Shown one piece after another: positions 17,029 to 25,923 of a stretch of 64,000 nt of DNA (position 1 is the first letter of the stretch; every line of letters starts with the position of its first letter). Location of the stretch: the NCBI GenBank assembly GCA_017456545.1, contig JAFTJE010000025.1, positions 1 through 64,000 of the forward strand. The letters run 5' to 3'. The translations under genes were made by a program, and so were the position numbers. The notes under the pieces are model-generated. The model searched no databases. It saw nothing but the letters and a program-made list of their open reading frames with translations, and had not been told where the DNA came from. This stretch comes from Clostridia bacterium. GTDB lineage: Bacteria > Bacillota > Clostridia > Oscillospirales > CAG-272.

Positions 17029-17430
17029 ATGAAAAAATCAATAAAGGCTATTGCTATTGTTTTATTACTTACTATGGTATTTACACTTGTAGCCTGTGGA
17101 AATAACGGTACAGAGTATACAGATGAAATGGCTAAAGCAAGACTTGCAGATGTGGTCAATATGATAAAGAGAGGAGATCATATCCATACCGAGGACTATG
17201 TAGTCGGTATGTCAGAGGAGGATTTTGAGCCTGTTGCGGAAGCTATATATGAGGTAGTAAAGGATTCTCAATATGAAATAACCCATGTTGCCACTACAGA
17301 AACCAAGGATGATGATAAAAACACCGCACACAATGCAGAATTTGTTATAAGTGCAAACGGAAAATCAATCACCGTAATTACTGTAATTGCAGACGGAGAA
17401 GCTTCAATTTTTGAAATCAAGCTGAAATAA
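17029..17430 (+). CDS. Small lipoprotein of unknown function
   Basis: The 133-residue protein has a lipoprotein signal (MKKSIKAIAIVLLLTMVFT, then LVAC). The mature domain of about 110 residues has a mixed alpha/beta pattern ending in two predicted strands (AEFVISANGKSITVITVIAD). No family was recognised. ATG 17029 is preferred over ATG 17017 because GAGG at 17019-17022 is its ribosome site. It has its own promoter and terminator, so it is monocistronic. The signal peptide layout matches the lipoprotein at 15317-15778, but the mature parts do not look alike. Confidence 0.75.
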   Translation: MKKSIKAIAIVLLLTMVFTLVACGNNGTEYTDEMAKARLADVVNMIKRGDHIHTEDYVVGMSEEDFEPVAEAIYEVVKDSQYEITHVATTETKDDDKNTAHNAEFVISANGKSITVITVIADGEASIFEIKLK

Positions 17431-17438
17431 AAAAGGTG

Positions 17439-17467
17439 ATACCCCTGATTTTCAGGGGTATTTTTTT
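17439..17467 (+). terminator. Terminator after small lipoprotein
   Basis: ATACCCCTGA and TCAGGGGTAT form a 10-bp stem with a 3-base loop, followed by seven T. Confidence 0.9.
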
Positions 17468-17476
17468 ATGTTTTCT

Positions 17477-17505
17477 TTGACATACCGGAAAGTATATGAT
17501 ATACT
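17477..17505 (+). promoter_or_regulatory. Promoter for phosphoesterase-GH78-nnr operon
   Basis: TTGACA at 17477-17482 and TATACT at 17500-17505 with a 17-base spacer, directly after the previous terminator. Confidence 0.8.
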
Positions 17506-17534
17506 GATTATAACGATTCATTAAAGAGGTAGCT

Positions 17535-18254
17535 ATGAAAATAACAAATTATAAAATAAATGCCGGTATTACCGAAAAAATTAAATTTGTTATGGTGTCG
17601 GATTTGCACGGATTTGATAACACGCCTGTTCTGAATATGATAGAAAGCGTTGCTCCACATGCTGTTTTAGTGGTGGGAGATGTTATTCATAATGACTCAA
17701 ATTACGAAAGAGGAATTGAGTTTTTGGAGGAATGCAGCAAAAAATATCCCACCTATATGTCTCTCGGAAACCACGAAAGCAAATTCACAGGTGACATAAT
17801 TGAAATGATATGCAAAACAGATACCCATCTTCTTGACAACAGCTTTGAGGAATTTATGGGAGTCAAGATAGGAGGTCTGACCACGGGATATAAAAAGGGA
17901 ATGGAGCAGGGCAGATTCAAAAGCACGCCGGAGCCCGACCTTAATTGGCTGAATTTGTTTTCCAACGAGAAGGGATATAAAATTCTTCTTTCTCACCACC
18001 CGGAATACTATCCGAAATTTATCAAGGATAAGAATATCAATCTGATTCTGTCAGGACACGCCCACGGAGGTCAATGGAGAATTCTTGGAAAAGGAGTATT
18101 TGCTCCCGGACAGGGTATTTTACCTAAGTACACCTCCGGTATGTATGATGACAGATTTATAGTTGGCAGAGGAATTGGAAATCCGCATTTCATACCGAGA
18201 ATAAACAACAAGCCTGAAATTATTGTTATAGAATTAATAGGAGAAAAAATATGA
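17535..18254 (+). CDS. Metallophosphoesterase
   Basis: The 239-residue protein carries the full calcineurin-like metallophosphoesterase signature. Two metal ions would be held by D23 and H25 (SDLHG), D49 (VGDVIH), N79-H80 (GNHES), H154 (LSHHP) and H175/H177 (SGHAHGG). It lacks a membrane anchor or signal, unlike YkuE-type relatives acting at the envelope, so it is probably cytoplasmic. The substrate is not predictable. It leads an operon: its stop overlaps the start of the GH78-like gene by four bases (ATGA), and the NAD(P)HX-repair gene follows. The grouping suggests housekeeping co-expression rather than one pathway. Confidence 0.88.
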   Translation: MKITNYKINAGITEKIKFVMVSDLHGFDNTPVLNMIESVAPHAVLVVGDVIHNDSNYERGIEFLEECSKKYPTYMSLGNHESKFTGDIIEMICKTDTHLLDNSFEEFMGVKIGGLTTGYKKGMEQGRFKSTPEPDLNWLNLFSNEKGYKILLSHHPEYYPKFIKDKNINLILSGHAHGGQWRILGKGVFAPGQGILPKYTSGMYDDRFIVGRGIGNPHFIPRINNKPEIIVIELIGEKI

Positions 18255-20278
18255 AACAGTCAAAATGGATATGGTATCCCGGAGATTTTGAGCTTTACCA
18301 CAGTATGCTACTTCATAACAGAAGAAGAGTGTTGGGAGTTTACAATAACCTTAATTCCGATAAGGGAACCGAAATTGCAAGCACATACTATTATCCAATG
18401 TGGCGTGTTGACGGTCCGAGAAGAAATTGTACGCTGTATAAAAAAGCAAAAATTGAAAAGGCAGAAACAGTAGAGTTGATTTCAAACACCGACACAGCAA
18501 CCCTTTGGATAAACGGGAAATACCACAAGACGGGAGTTAAGGTAGAGCTTTTACCGGGTGAGTATGAAATTAAGCTAAAGGGCTTCAAGGACGGGGGCTT
18601 TCCATGCTTTTATGTAAAGGGGGAAACCTTCGCTTCCGATGAAACCTGGAGGGTACTCGATTTTGACAAAAAGGATATGAGTGCCGGCTGCAATAATGCC
18701 TATAATAATCCCGATGACAACCCGGAAATTTTTAATTTTTCATACAAAAGAATGGACCCTGTATCAAAAATATCCACACAGGGTGGTGTTTTATACGATT
18801 TTGGCAGAGAGACCTTCGGTAAGCTCGTACTGAAAAATGTCAACCCGGAAATTAAAGAGCTTCTAATATCTCTTGGCGAAACAGAGGAGGAGGCAACAGA
18901 TATTTACGAAACAACTCTTGTCCTCAACGCCACTCTCGAAAACGGAGAATTTACAGGGGAGAGCTCTGCCCTCAGATACGCCTATATACCGAGCTTTGAC
19001 GGAAATGCAGAGCTTTACCTTGATTACGAATATCTTGATATTAAGGATACTGCCGAGTTCAAATGCGATATTCCTCTTATAAATAAAATATGGGATACCT
19101 GTGTTTATACACTGCATCTCAATATGCGTGAGGGATTTTTTGACGGAATCAAGCGTGACCGTTGGGTGTGGAGTGGAGATGCATATCAAAGCTATTTTGT
19201 AAATTATTACCTTACTAAGGACACAGACACGGTAAGAAGAACCATACGAATGCTCCGTGGAACGAATCCCATGACAACTCATATAAACACCATTACAGAC
19301 TATACCTTCTACTGGATATGCTCGATTTGGGATTATTACTTTTTTACAGGAGACAAGCAGTTCGTTACAGATATGTACCCGGATATGCTCTCAACCCTTG
19401 AATTTATAGAAGGTCGACTTGCTGATGACGGAATGTATACCACAAGAAACGGAGACTGGGTATTTATAGACTGGTCAACCTTTGACAAAAAAGAGGGACC
19501 TATCTGTGCAGAGCAGATGCTCCTATGCCACGCTTATACAGCTATGGCAAAATGTGCATCACTCCTATCAGATGAGAAAACCGCAAATCATTGTAATGAC
19601 AAAGCAAATTATATGCGTTCCAAAATAAATGAGCTCTATTGGGATGAGGAAAAGGGTGCCTTTGTAGACGATTATACATCAGGCAGAAGGAATGTAACAA
19701 GACATGCAAATATATTTGCCCTCCTCTTTGACCTTACAAGCAAGGAAAGACAGGAAAGTATAATCAAGAATGTTATATATAACAAGGATATTACACCTAT
19801 AACAACCCCATACTTTGAGTTTTATGAGCTGGATGCAATGTGTAAAATAGGGGATTTCAAATATGTTACCGATATGCTGCACAGCTATTGGGGAGGAATG
19901 ATTAACCTTGGTGCTACAACAATCTGGGAGGAATTTGACCCAACGATGAATGGCACAGAGCATTACGCTATGTATGGAGAAAAATACGGAAAGAGTCTAT
20001 GCCACGCCTGGGGAGCTTCTCCTATTTATCTCCTTGGAAAATACGCACTGGGTGTGCGTCCTACCTCTGTTGGATATGCCACCTTTGATATATGTCCTGA
20101 CCTTATGTGCTTTAAGTATTTTGAGGGTAAGGTGCCTGTTTTGGATGGAGAGGTGTCAGTAAAAATGGACAAAAGCTCCGTTACCGTATGTTCAAGTAAG
20201 GATGGAGGAACCCTTGTAATAAACGGTAAAAATTATAAGATTACCAAAAATATCCCCCTTACTGTGTCGATAAAATAG
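18251..20278 (+). CDS. GH78-like alpha-L-rhamnosidase homologue
   Basis: The 675-residue protein follows the GH78 plan: beta-sandwich modules to about residue 265, a six-hairpin catalytic domain to about 600, and a small C-terminal beta domain. The catalytic region is visible as FDGIKRDRWVWSGDAY around residues 297-312 and, further on, the base-bearing GATTIWEEFDP. In well-studied rhamnosidases the first motif contains RDER with the general-acid Glu. Here it reads RDRW, so the acid is moved or missing. It may hydrolyse alpha-rhamnosides or a related sugar. No signal peptide. Its start overlaps the preceding stop by ATGA, indicating translational coupling. Confidence 0.78.
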   Translation: MKQSKWIWYPGDFELYHSMLLHNRRRVLGVYNNLNSDKGTEIASTYYYPMWRVDGPRRNCTLYKKAKIEKAETVELISNTDTATLWINGKYHKTGVKVELLPGEYEIKLKGFKDGGFPCFYVKGETFASDETWRVLDFDKKDMSAGCNNAYNNPDDNPEIFNFSYKRMDPVSKISTQGGVLYDFGRETFGKLVLKNVNPEIKELLISLGETEEEATDIYETTLVLNATLENGEFTGESSALRYAYIPSFDGNAELYLDYEYLDIKDTAEFKCDIPLINKIWDTCVYTLHLNMREGFFDGIKRDRWVWSGDAYQSYFVNYYLTKDTDTVRRTIRMLRGTNPMTTHINTITDYTFYWICSIWDYYFFTGDKQFVTDMYPDMLSTLEFIEGRLADDGMYTTRNGDWVFIDWSTFDKKEGPICAEQMLLCHAYTAMAKCASLLSDEKTANHCNDKANYMRSKINELYWDEEKGAFVDDYTSGRRNVTRHANIFALLFDLTSKERQESIIKNVIYNKDITPITTPYFEFYELDAMCKIGDFKYVTDMLHSYWGGMINLGATTIWEEFDPTMNGTEHYAMYGEKYGKSLCHAWGASPIYLLGKYALGVRPTSVGYATFDICPDLMCFKYFEGKVPVLDGEVSVKMDKSSVTVCSSKDGGTLVINGKNYKITKNIPLTVSIK

Positions 20279-20282
20279 TAGT

Positions 20283-21794
20283 ATGAAAGAAATTGTAAAT
20301 GTAGAATTAATGCGAAAAAGCGATTTTGCCACCATTGAAGGTGGGATAAGCGGAGCATCGCTTATGCACCGTGCCGCAATGGGTGTGTACAATTGTGTAA
20401 GCTGGTACGGCAAAATCGGTATAGTGTGCGGAAGTGGAAATAACGCAGGTGACGGATATGCTCTTGCTCTTATACTGAAGGAAAAAGGCATAGAATGTGA
20501 TATAATTCTTGTAAGCAGTGATAGATTTTCCAAGGATGGGAAATACTACTTTAATAAGTGCATAGAGGCAGAAATCCCCACACTCCTGTGGACAAAATGC
20601 AATTTTTCCTCCTATGATATATTAGTAGACTGTATTCTCGGTACGGGATTTGCAGGAGAGCCGAGAGGCGACTGTGCCACCGTAATAGATAAGATTAACG
20701 AAAGTGGTGCTTACATTGTCAGTGTAGATATAAACAGTGGCTTAAACGGTGATAACGGAATGGCAAAAAAGGCTGTTAAATCAAATTTAACCGTATCCGT
20801 AGGAACAGAAAAGGCAGGACACCATCTCGGTATGGCAAAAGATTATATCGGAAGCCTTACAAACTGTGATATCGGTATCAGAATTACTGAAAAACCGTAT
20901 TATCTTATTGAAAGGTCCGACTGTGTGTCGGTATTTAAGGAAAGAAGGTCATTTTCAAACAAGGGGAATTACGGCTATTCGGCATTAATAGGTGGGTGTA
21001 TGGAATATTCCGGAGCTGTAAAGCTGGCAAACCTGGCACTTTCTGCACTTAAATCAGGTACCGGCGTTGTCAAATTAGCAACGGCAAAGAGCCTTTTCCC
21101 ATCTGTTTCCCCGTATCTTTTAGAAAGCACCTTTTATCCCTTGACCGATGCAGACGGCAGTATATTATTTGACCCCACAGAAATTGACGGCCTATTAAGA
21201 GGAGTTAAGACTGTTGCTGTCGGTATGGGAATAGGAAATACGGAAAATGTACATAAAATCCTTGTACATATACTAAAAAATTATGCCATAACCGTAATTA
21301 TTGACGCAGACGGTCTAAATGCTTTGGCAAAATACGGTATGGAAATATTGAAGGAAACAAAATGCAATGTGGTGCTGACACCTCACCCTAAGGAGATGGA
21401 AAGACTGTCGGGAACAGGGGTGGAAGATATATTGAGTAATCCCGTTAATACGGCACTTTCCTTTGCTAAGGAATATTCATGCACCGTACTGCTAAAAGGC
21501 TCCGGAGCTGTTGTATCTGACGGAAATTATGTATATATTTCGGACACGGGGTGCAGCGGAATGGCAACCGCAGGAAGTGGAGATGTCCTATGTGGTATAC
21601 TTCTTGGTATTCTGTCTCAAGTGCCGGAGAATATATCCATTACACTTGCAGTAGCATCCGGAGCATTTATAAACGGTCTGGCAGGAGAAATTGCCGAAAA
21701 GGATACAAATCCGGTAAGCATGACATCCTGCGATACTGTAAGAGCTATCAGCACAGCAATAAGCCAAATACTAAAAAAAATAAATTTATATTGA
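20283..21794 (+). CDS. nnr: Bifunctional NAD(P)H-hydrate epimerase / dehydratase
   Basis: The 503-residue protein fuses the two enzymes that repair damaged NAD(P)H hydrates. Residues 1-210 are the YjeF_N epimerase, with GSGNNAGDGYALA, CILGTGFAGEPRG and SVDINSGLNGDNG. Residues 215-503 are the ADP/ATP-dependent dehydratase (YjeF_C, ribokinase fold) with VVLTPHPKEMERL and the ATP site AGSGDVLCG near the C-terminus. It is cytoplasmic and a housekeeping function. It starts 4 bases after the GH78-like stop with no clear ribosome site, so it probably relies on translational coupling. The rubrerythrin promoter overlaps its stop codon. Confidence 0.93.
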   Translation: MKEIVNVELMRKSDFATIEGGISGASLMHRAAMGVYNCVSWYGKIGIVCGSGNNAGDGYALALILKEKGIECDIILVSSDRFSKDGKYYFNKCIEAEIPTLLWTKCNFSSYDILVDCILGTGFAGEPRGDCATVIDKINESGAYIVSVDINSGLNGDNGMAKKAVKSNLTVSVGTEKAGHHLGMAKDYIGSLTNCDIGIRITEKPYYLIERSDCVSVFKERRSFSNKGNYGYSALIGGCMEYSGAVKLANLALSALKSGTGVVKLATAKSLFPSVSPYLLESTFYPLTDADGSILFDPTEIDGLLRGVKTVAVGMGIGNTENVHKILVHILKNYAITVIIDADGLNALAKYGMEILKETKCNVVLTPHPKEMERLSGTGVEDILSNPVNTALSFAKEYSCTVLLKGSGAVVSDGNYVYISDTGCSGMATAGSGDVLCGILLGILSQVPENISITLAVASGAFINGLAGEIAEKDTNPVSMTSCDTVRAISTAISQILKKINLY

Positions 21795-21819
21795 CTAAAA
21801 GCTTACAAAGCTGTATAAT
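21791..21819 (+). promoter_or_regulatory. Promoter for rubrerythrin
   Basis: TTGACT at 21791-21796 and TATAAT at 21814-21819 with a 17-base spacer; the -35 box overlaps the nnr stop codon. Confidence 0.82.
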
Positions 21820-21854
21820 CATATTGTAAGTATTATTTTTAAGGAGAACGAATT

Positions 21855-22391
21855 ATGTCAAAATACGCAGGTACAAAAACAGAGAAAAATTTACAGGCTG
21901 CCTTTTCCGGTGAATCCGAAGCAAGAAACAAGTACACCTATTTTGCTTCCGTTGCAAAGAAAGAGGGCTATGAGCAGATTTCTGCACTTTTCTTAAAAAC
22001 GGCAGAAAATGAGAAGGAACACGCAAAAATGTGGTTCAAGGAGCTTGGAGGCATTGGCGATACAGCAGCAAACCTCCTGTCTGCAGCAGAGGGTGAAAAC
22101 TATGAGTGGACAGATATGTACGAGGGCTTTGCCAAAACAGCTGAGGAGGAGGGCTTTAAGGAGCTTGCTATCAAGTTCAGACTCGTTGCAGCAGTTGAAA
22201 AGCACCATGAGGAACGCTACCGTGCACTTCTCAAAAATGTAGAGACAGCACAGGTATTTGAAAAGAGTGAGGTTAAGGTTTGGGAGTGCCGTAATTGCGG
22301 TCACATTGTAGTCGGAACAAAGGCTCCTCAGATTTGCCCCACATGTGCACATCCTCAGAGCTATTTTGAAATCCACGCAGAAAACTATTAA
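21855..22391 (+). CDS. rbr: Rubrerythrin
   Basis: The 178-residue protein is a standard rubrerythrin, a peroxidase that reduces hydrogen peroxide in anaerobes. The four-helix diiron domain shows E20 (GESEARNKY), E53 with H56 (ENEKEHAK), the [10 protein letters not shown] helix near 96-105 and E115/H118 ([10 protein letters not shown]). A C-terminal rubredoxin-like iron site is formed by C145-RN-C148 and C161-PT-C164. AAGGAG precedes ATG 21855. It is monocistronic, between its own promoter and terminator, and adds to the oxygen-defence genes at 52-55 kb. Confidence 0.96.
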   Translation: MSKYAGTKTEKNLQAAFSGESEARNKYTYFASVAKKEGYEQISALFLKTAENEKEHAKMWFKELGGIGDTAANLLSAAEGENYEWTDMYEGFAKTAEEEGFKELAIKFRLVAAVEKHHEERYRALLKNVETAQVFEKSEVKVWECRNCGHIVVGTKAPQICPTCAHPQSYFEIHAENY

Positions 22392-22408
22392 TTTTTCAAT
22401 AATGTATA

Positions 22409-22439
22409 AGGCATCCGTCACGCACGGATGCCTTTTTTC
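22409..22439 (+). terminator. Terminator after rubrerythrin
   Basis: AGGCATCCGT and ACGGATGCCT form a 10-bp stem with a 5-base loop, followed by TTTTTT. Confidence 0.9.
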
Positions 22440-22459
22440 ATTAAATAAACTAAATATAG

Positions 22460-22488
22460 TTGACAAACGAAAGATGTCGTGATAAAAT
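22460..22488 (+). promoter_or_regulatory. Promoter for sodium/proline symporter
   Basis: TTGACA at 22460-22465 and TAAAAT at 22483-22488 with a 17-base spacer. Confidence 0.78.
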
Positions 22489-22537
22489 AAATTTATTATT
22501 TTTTATTTTTTATTTATTTTGTATAGGAGACTTTATC

Positions 22538-24112
22538 ATGAACGACAAAATTCAGATACTAATCACGATGGTGCTGTATATGTCTATCGTTATCGGTATC
22601 GGCGTATATTTTTACAAGCGTGCTCAAAAAAGCTCGGAGAACTACTTTTTAGGTGGTAGAACTCTCGGTCCTTGGGTTGCCGCAATGAGTGCAGAGGCCT
22701 CGGATATGAGTGGATGGCTGCTTATGGGTCTTCCCGGTGTTGCATATTGGTGTGGCCTTGCAGATGCATTCTGGACTGCTATCGGTCTTGCTATCGGTAC
22801 CTATGTAAACTGGCTTATAGTAGCAAAGCGACTCAGAAATTATTCGGCAGTATCGGGAAATGCGATTACAATCCCTGACTTTTTCAGCAACCGTTTCCAC
22901 GAAAAGAAAAAGGTTATTCTTGGTATTTCCGCTGTATTTATTCTTGTTTTCTTTACAGTTTACGCTGCAAGCTGCTTTGTAACCTGCGGTAAGCTTTTCA
23001 GCACACTTTTCGGATTTGATTATCACTGGATGATGATAATCGGTGCCGCTTTTGTTATCGCTTACACGCTTATCGGTGGATTCCTTGCTGAGAGTGTATC
23101 AGACTTTATGCAGGCTGTTGTAATGATAGGTGCACTTGTGGTTATGGTTATTGTAGGTGTTGTAAATGCAGGCGGACTCGGTGCTGTAATGGAAAATGCA
23201 AAGGAAATCCCCGGATTTTTCTCCCTCGATCACATTGCATCCCCTATAGTTGGAGAAAACGGTATGCAGGCTGTGGAAAACGGAGCTCCTCTGTTCGGTC
23301 CGGCATCCGATTACGGAGTCCTTACCATGTTCTCAATGCTTGCTTGGGGTCTCGGTTATTTTGGTGTTCCCCAGGTTCTTCTCAGATTTATGGCTATCCG
23401 TAAGCCCGGAGAAATCAAGCGTTCAAGAAGAATCGCAACCGTATGGGTTATTATTTCTCTTTCCGTAGCTGTGTTCATAGGCATTGTAGGAAGAGCAATT
23501 ATGCCTATAAACGATGTGCTTCTCTCCAAGGGTGGAGCAGAAAATGTATTTATTGAAATGGCTACAGATTATTTGCCTCCCATCATTGCAGGTGTAATTA
23601 TGGCAGGTATTCTTGCTGCAACCATCAGCTCATCGGACTCATATCTTCTTATTGCCGCATCCTCAGTATCAAAGAACATTTATGAGGGTATTATCAAGAA
23701 GGATAAGAAGGTTGATGATAAAAAGGTTATGTGGCTTTCAAGAATAGTGCTTGTTTTGATTGCAATAATCGGTATGATTATCGCATGGGATGAAAACAGC
23801 GTTATATTCTCACTTGTATCCTTTGCGTGGGCAGGCTTCGGTGCTACCTTCGGTCCCATAATGCTGTTCTCACTCTTCTGGAAGAGAACTACTCGCACAG
23901 GTGCTATTGCCGGTATGATAGCAGGTGCTGCTTCTGTATTCATCTGGAAGCTTGTTCTCAATCCTCTTGGAGGCGTGTTCGGTATCTATGAGCTCCTCCC
24001 CGCATTCATTGTATCCTGCATTGCAATTCTTGTCGCTTCCTTGCTTTCAAAGAAGCCCTCCGAGGAAATCGAGGCTGAATTTGATAAGGCTAAGATAGGA
24101 ATTGACGAGTAA
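22538..24112 (+). CDS. putP: Sodium/solute symporter, proline (PutP) type
   Basis: The 524-residue integral membrane protein has about 13 hydrophobic helices and the sodium:solute symporter signatures. GGRTLGPWVAAMSAEASDMSG lies in the first core helices, SVSDFMQAVVM mid-protein and ISSSDSYLLIAASS in the sodium-binding helix. Closest in style to PutP, which imports proline with Na+. ATG 22538 is chosen over the frame start at 22460 because AGGAGA at 22525-22530 is the ribosome site and the earlier part holds the promoter. It is monocistronic. Another SSS substrate is possible. Confidence 0.9.
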   Translation: MNDKIQILITMVLYMSIVIGIGVYFYKRAQKSSENYFLGGRTLGPWVAAMSAEASDMSGWLLMGLPGVAYWCGLADAFWTAIGLAIGTYVNWLIVAKRLRNYSAVSGNAITIPDFFSNRFHEKKKVILGISAVFILVFFTVYAASCFVTCGKLFSTLFGFDYHWMMIIGAAFVIAYTLIGGFLAESVSDFMQAVVMIGALVVMVIVGVVNAGGLGAVMENAKEIPGFFSLDHIASPIVGENGMQAVENGAPLFGPASDYGVLTMFSMLAWGLGYFGVPQVLLRFMAIRKPGEIKRSRRIATVWVIISLSVAVFIGIVGRAIMPINDVLLSKGGAENVFIEMATDYLPPIIAGVIMAGILAATISSSDSYLLIAASSVSKNIYEGIIKKDKKVDDKKVMWLSRIVLVLIAIIGMIIAWDENSVIFSLVSFAWAGFGATFGPIMLFSLFWKRTTRTGAIAGMIAGAASVFIWKLVLNPLGGVFGIYELLPAFIVSCIAILVASLLSKKPSEEIEAEFDKAKIGIDE

Positions 24113-24120
24113 ATACTAAA

Positions 24121-24155
24121 AAGCACACTTCTGAGCCGAAGTGTGCTTCTTTATT
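24121..24155. terminator. Terminator between convergent genes
   Basis: AAGCACACTTC and GAAGTGTGCTT form an 11-bp stem with a 6-base loop and T-rich tail, between putP and the minus-strand gene ending at 24155. Confidence 0.82.
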
Positions 24156-25174
24156 TATTTTTTTATTTCTGCAAGATACATAAACATTTCGGCTGCGTGC
24201 CAGGAATGGGGGGCTCCGCATTTTGTTCTTGCGTATTCCTCACTAAGAGGAGCAATATCGGGATAACTTGCCTCCGATGCACAGATTTCCCAGCTCATAG
24301 GATATTTTATCTCGAGTAGGGACTCATCTATCGGCTCATTATTGAAATGCTTTACTGCCCACCAAAGATAGGGATACCACTCATCATATTTATTATCAAA
24401 GGGAGTGGCTGTCTCTACCTCCCGTCTGTCCATCCAGAACATACGGGCATAGCTATCGAACTTATTGGGAATTTTAATAAAATCAGTGTCTGCACCAAGC
24501 TTTGATAGTCCGTATTTCAGCCACAGGGTAGAATAAATTTCATGGTGATTATAGTCGGTAATACCTGTAAGACAGCCATCCTCCATAATTCTTTTTGCCT
24601 CATCAATTATAGCCTTAACCATGGGGCTATCCTTGTCTGTGAAGAAGGAAAGTATAAATGCAAGCTGTCCCAGATTATCGGGCTCGCAATTTCCTTTATT
24701 ATTTCTGTCATAAAGCTCCGTAACAGACATTGCCCAGGGGCGAAGAAGCTCAATATTACCTGTCTTTTCAAGTACCAAAGCCATCATAGCTCCGTCCCTG
24801 TACCAGGGCTTATGGTAAACATATATATTGGGTACAGGTAAAACGCCGTAAAAGCTTATAAGAATTTCGTGATGGAGTATTCTTAGCTGCTTTGAATATT
24901 TGTATTCCTCAAAATCAGGTAAATTTAATTTTGAAGAGGCAATACAGGTATCGTTTACATACACTCCCTCGTCATTTTCATATATTTTTACAGTTGTTCC
25001 GTCCCTTAAAGTAAGCACAACCTTGTATTCATCATAGAAAAACTCCTCTTTAGCCACATCCCAGCTATATAGCACTGAATTTTCCATAACGGTACTTAAT
25101 TTTCCATCCTTGTATACGGTTTTTTCTCTATGGCCCATTCCAAAAAGATAAAATGGCTTTTCCGGTTTAATCAT
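24155..25174 (-). CDS. (alpha/alpha)-barrel glycosidase-like protein
   Basis: The 339-residue protein is rich in paired helices, with motifs suggesting a six-hairpin glycosidase fold: YVYHKPWYRDGAMMALVLEK, NCEPDNLGQLAFILSF and TPFDNKYDEWYPYLWWAVKHF. The acidic and aromatic stretch RDGAMM resembles active-site segments of such enzymes, but I cannot name a GH family. No signal peptide. A perfect GGAGG lies 8 bases before ATG 25174. It is followed by the convergent putP gene and lies downstream of the PII-like gene on the same strand, separated by a hairpin. Confidence 0.55.
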   Translation of the reverse strand: MIKPEKPFYLFGMGHREKTVYKDGKLSTVMENSVLYSWDVAKEEFFYDEYKVVLTLRDGTTVKIYENDEGVYVNDTCIASSKLNLPDFEEYKYSKQLRILHHEILISFYGVLPVPNIYVYHKPWYRDGAMMALVLEKTGNIELLRPWAMSVTELYDRNNKGNCEPDNLGQLAFILSFFTDKDSPMVKAIIDEAKRIMEDGCLTGITDYNHHEIYSTLWLKYGLSKLGADTDFIKIPNKFDSYARMFWMDRREVETATPFDNKYDEWYPYLWWAVKHFNNEPIDESLLEIKYPMSWEICASEASYPDIAPLSEEYARTKCGAPHSWHAAEMFMYLAEIKK

Positions 25175-25199
25175 AGCTTTCCTCCTTTTATCAAAATCA

Positions 25200-25224
25200 T
25201 CCCTCGCCGAAAAGCGAGGGACAA
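25200..25224 (-). terminator. Hairpin between PII-like and downstream gene
   Basis: TCCCTCGC and GCGAGGGA form an 8-bp stem; the following minus-strand sequence is only moderately T-rich, so termination may be partial. Confidence 0.5.
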
Positions 25225-25230
25225 TAATAT

Positions 25231-25911
25231 TTATTTATCGAATATTCTGAGTCCTGCAGTATCTGATACAGGAAGAGAGAACACCACTGCATGGGCATCG
25301 GTATGAGGACCTGCACCCTGAATTATTGAGGTCATAATATTTTTCTTATTCTCCTTTGTGGAGACTATATATATCATTTCCTTCTCATCGGCAAGAGTAA
25401 GGCCGAAGAACTTAGCATATTTTGCTCCTGTTCCCTTTGCGTGAACCACAGTGCCTCCTGCGGCACCTGCTTCACGGGCTGCCTCCATAACCTTTTCTGT
25501 ATGACCGCTTTCGCATATAGCTATAATAAGCTCTGTTTCACACTGTGCCATATCCTTTACCTCGTTTTCTGTTTCATCATTTTGGTGTCCATCGGCAAAT
25601 GCCTCAAGGGCATGTCTGCTTCCAATACTGGAAAGTGGAATGCTTACTGCTATTCCACGGTTTGGCAGGTCAATTGCCATTTCTTTTGTAAGTCCGCGGA
25701 GCAGCTCTGTTTTTTTGTTTTCCGTCACTATTGTGTAGTAGGCTGTTTTCAGGCTTTCCTCAACTCCGAAAAGATCAAGTATGCTTTTCTTCGCAGTACC
25801 ACGACAGGGAGTGCTGTACACAACGGGGATTTCCTTAGAGTTGAAGAATTCTGTAAATTCCTTTTCATCCTCACGCTTTGTAACAGTAAGGACTAAATAC
25901 ATTTTTTGCAT
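25231..25911 (-). CDS. Tandem PII-like signalling protein
   Basis: The 226-residue protein is made of two PII-like (GlnB-fold) halves. Residues 3-100 carry YLVLTVTKRED, CRGTAKKSILDLFG and VTENKKTELL; residues 122-220 carry ELIIAICESGHTEKV, AKGTGAKYAKFFG and VSTKENKKNIM. Each half keeps the beta-alpha-beta layout and a glycine-containing T-loop-like turn. PII-like proteins sense nucleotides and regulate neighbouring transporters. It starts 12 bases after the DUF1538 stop with a perfect GGAGG between, so the two form one operon and probably one functional unit. Ligand unknown. Confidence 0.8.
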   Translation of the reverse strand: MQKMYLVLTVTKREDEKEFTEFFNSKEIPVVYSTPCRGTAKKSILDLFGVEESLKTAYYTIVTENKKTELLRGLTKEMAIDLPNRGIAVSIPLSSIGSRHALEAFADGHQNDETENEVKDMAQCETELIIAICESGHTEKVMEAAREAGAAGGTVVHAKGTGAKYAKFFGLTLADEKEMIYIVSTKENKKNIMTSIIQGAGPHTDAHAVVFSLPVSDTAGLRIFDK

Positions 25912-25923
25912 ACGGTCACCTCC

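Noticed and set aside
20283..21829. Extra small frame at 21551-21829 inside the nnr gene
   Set aside because: It overlaps the dehydratase ATP-binding region and the rubrerythrin promoter, with no independent evidence of coding.
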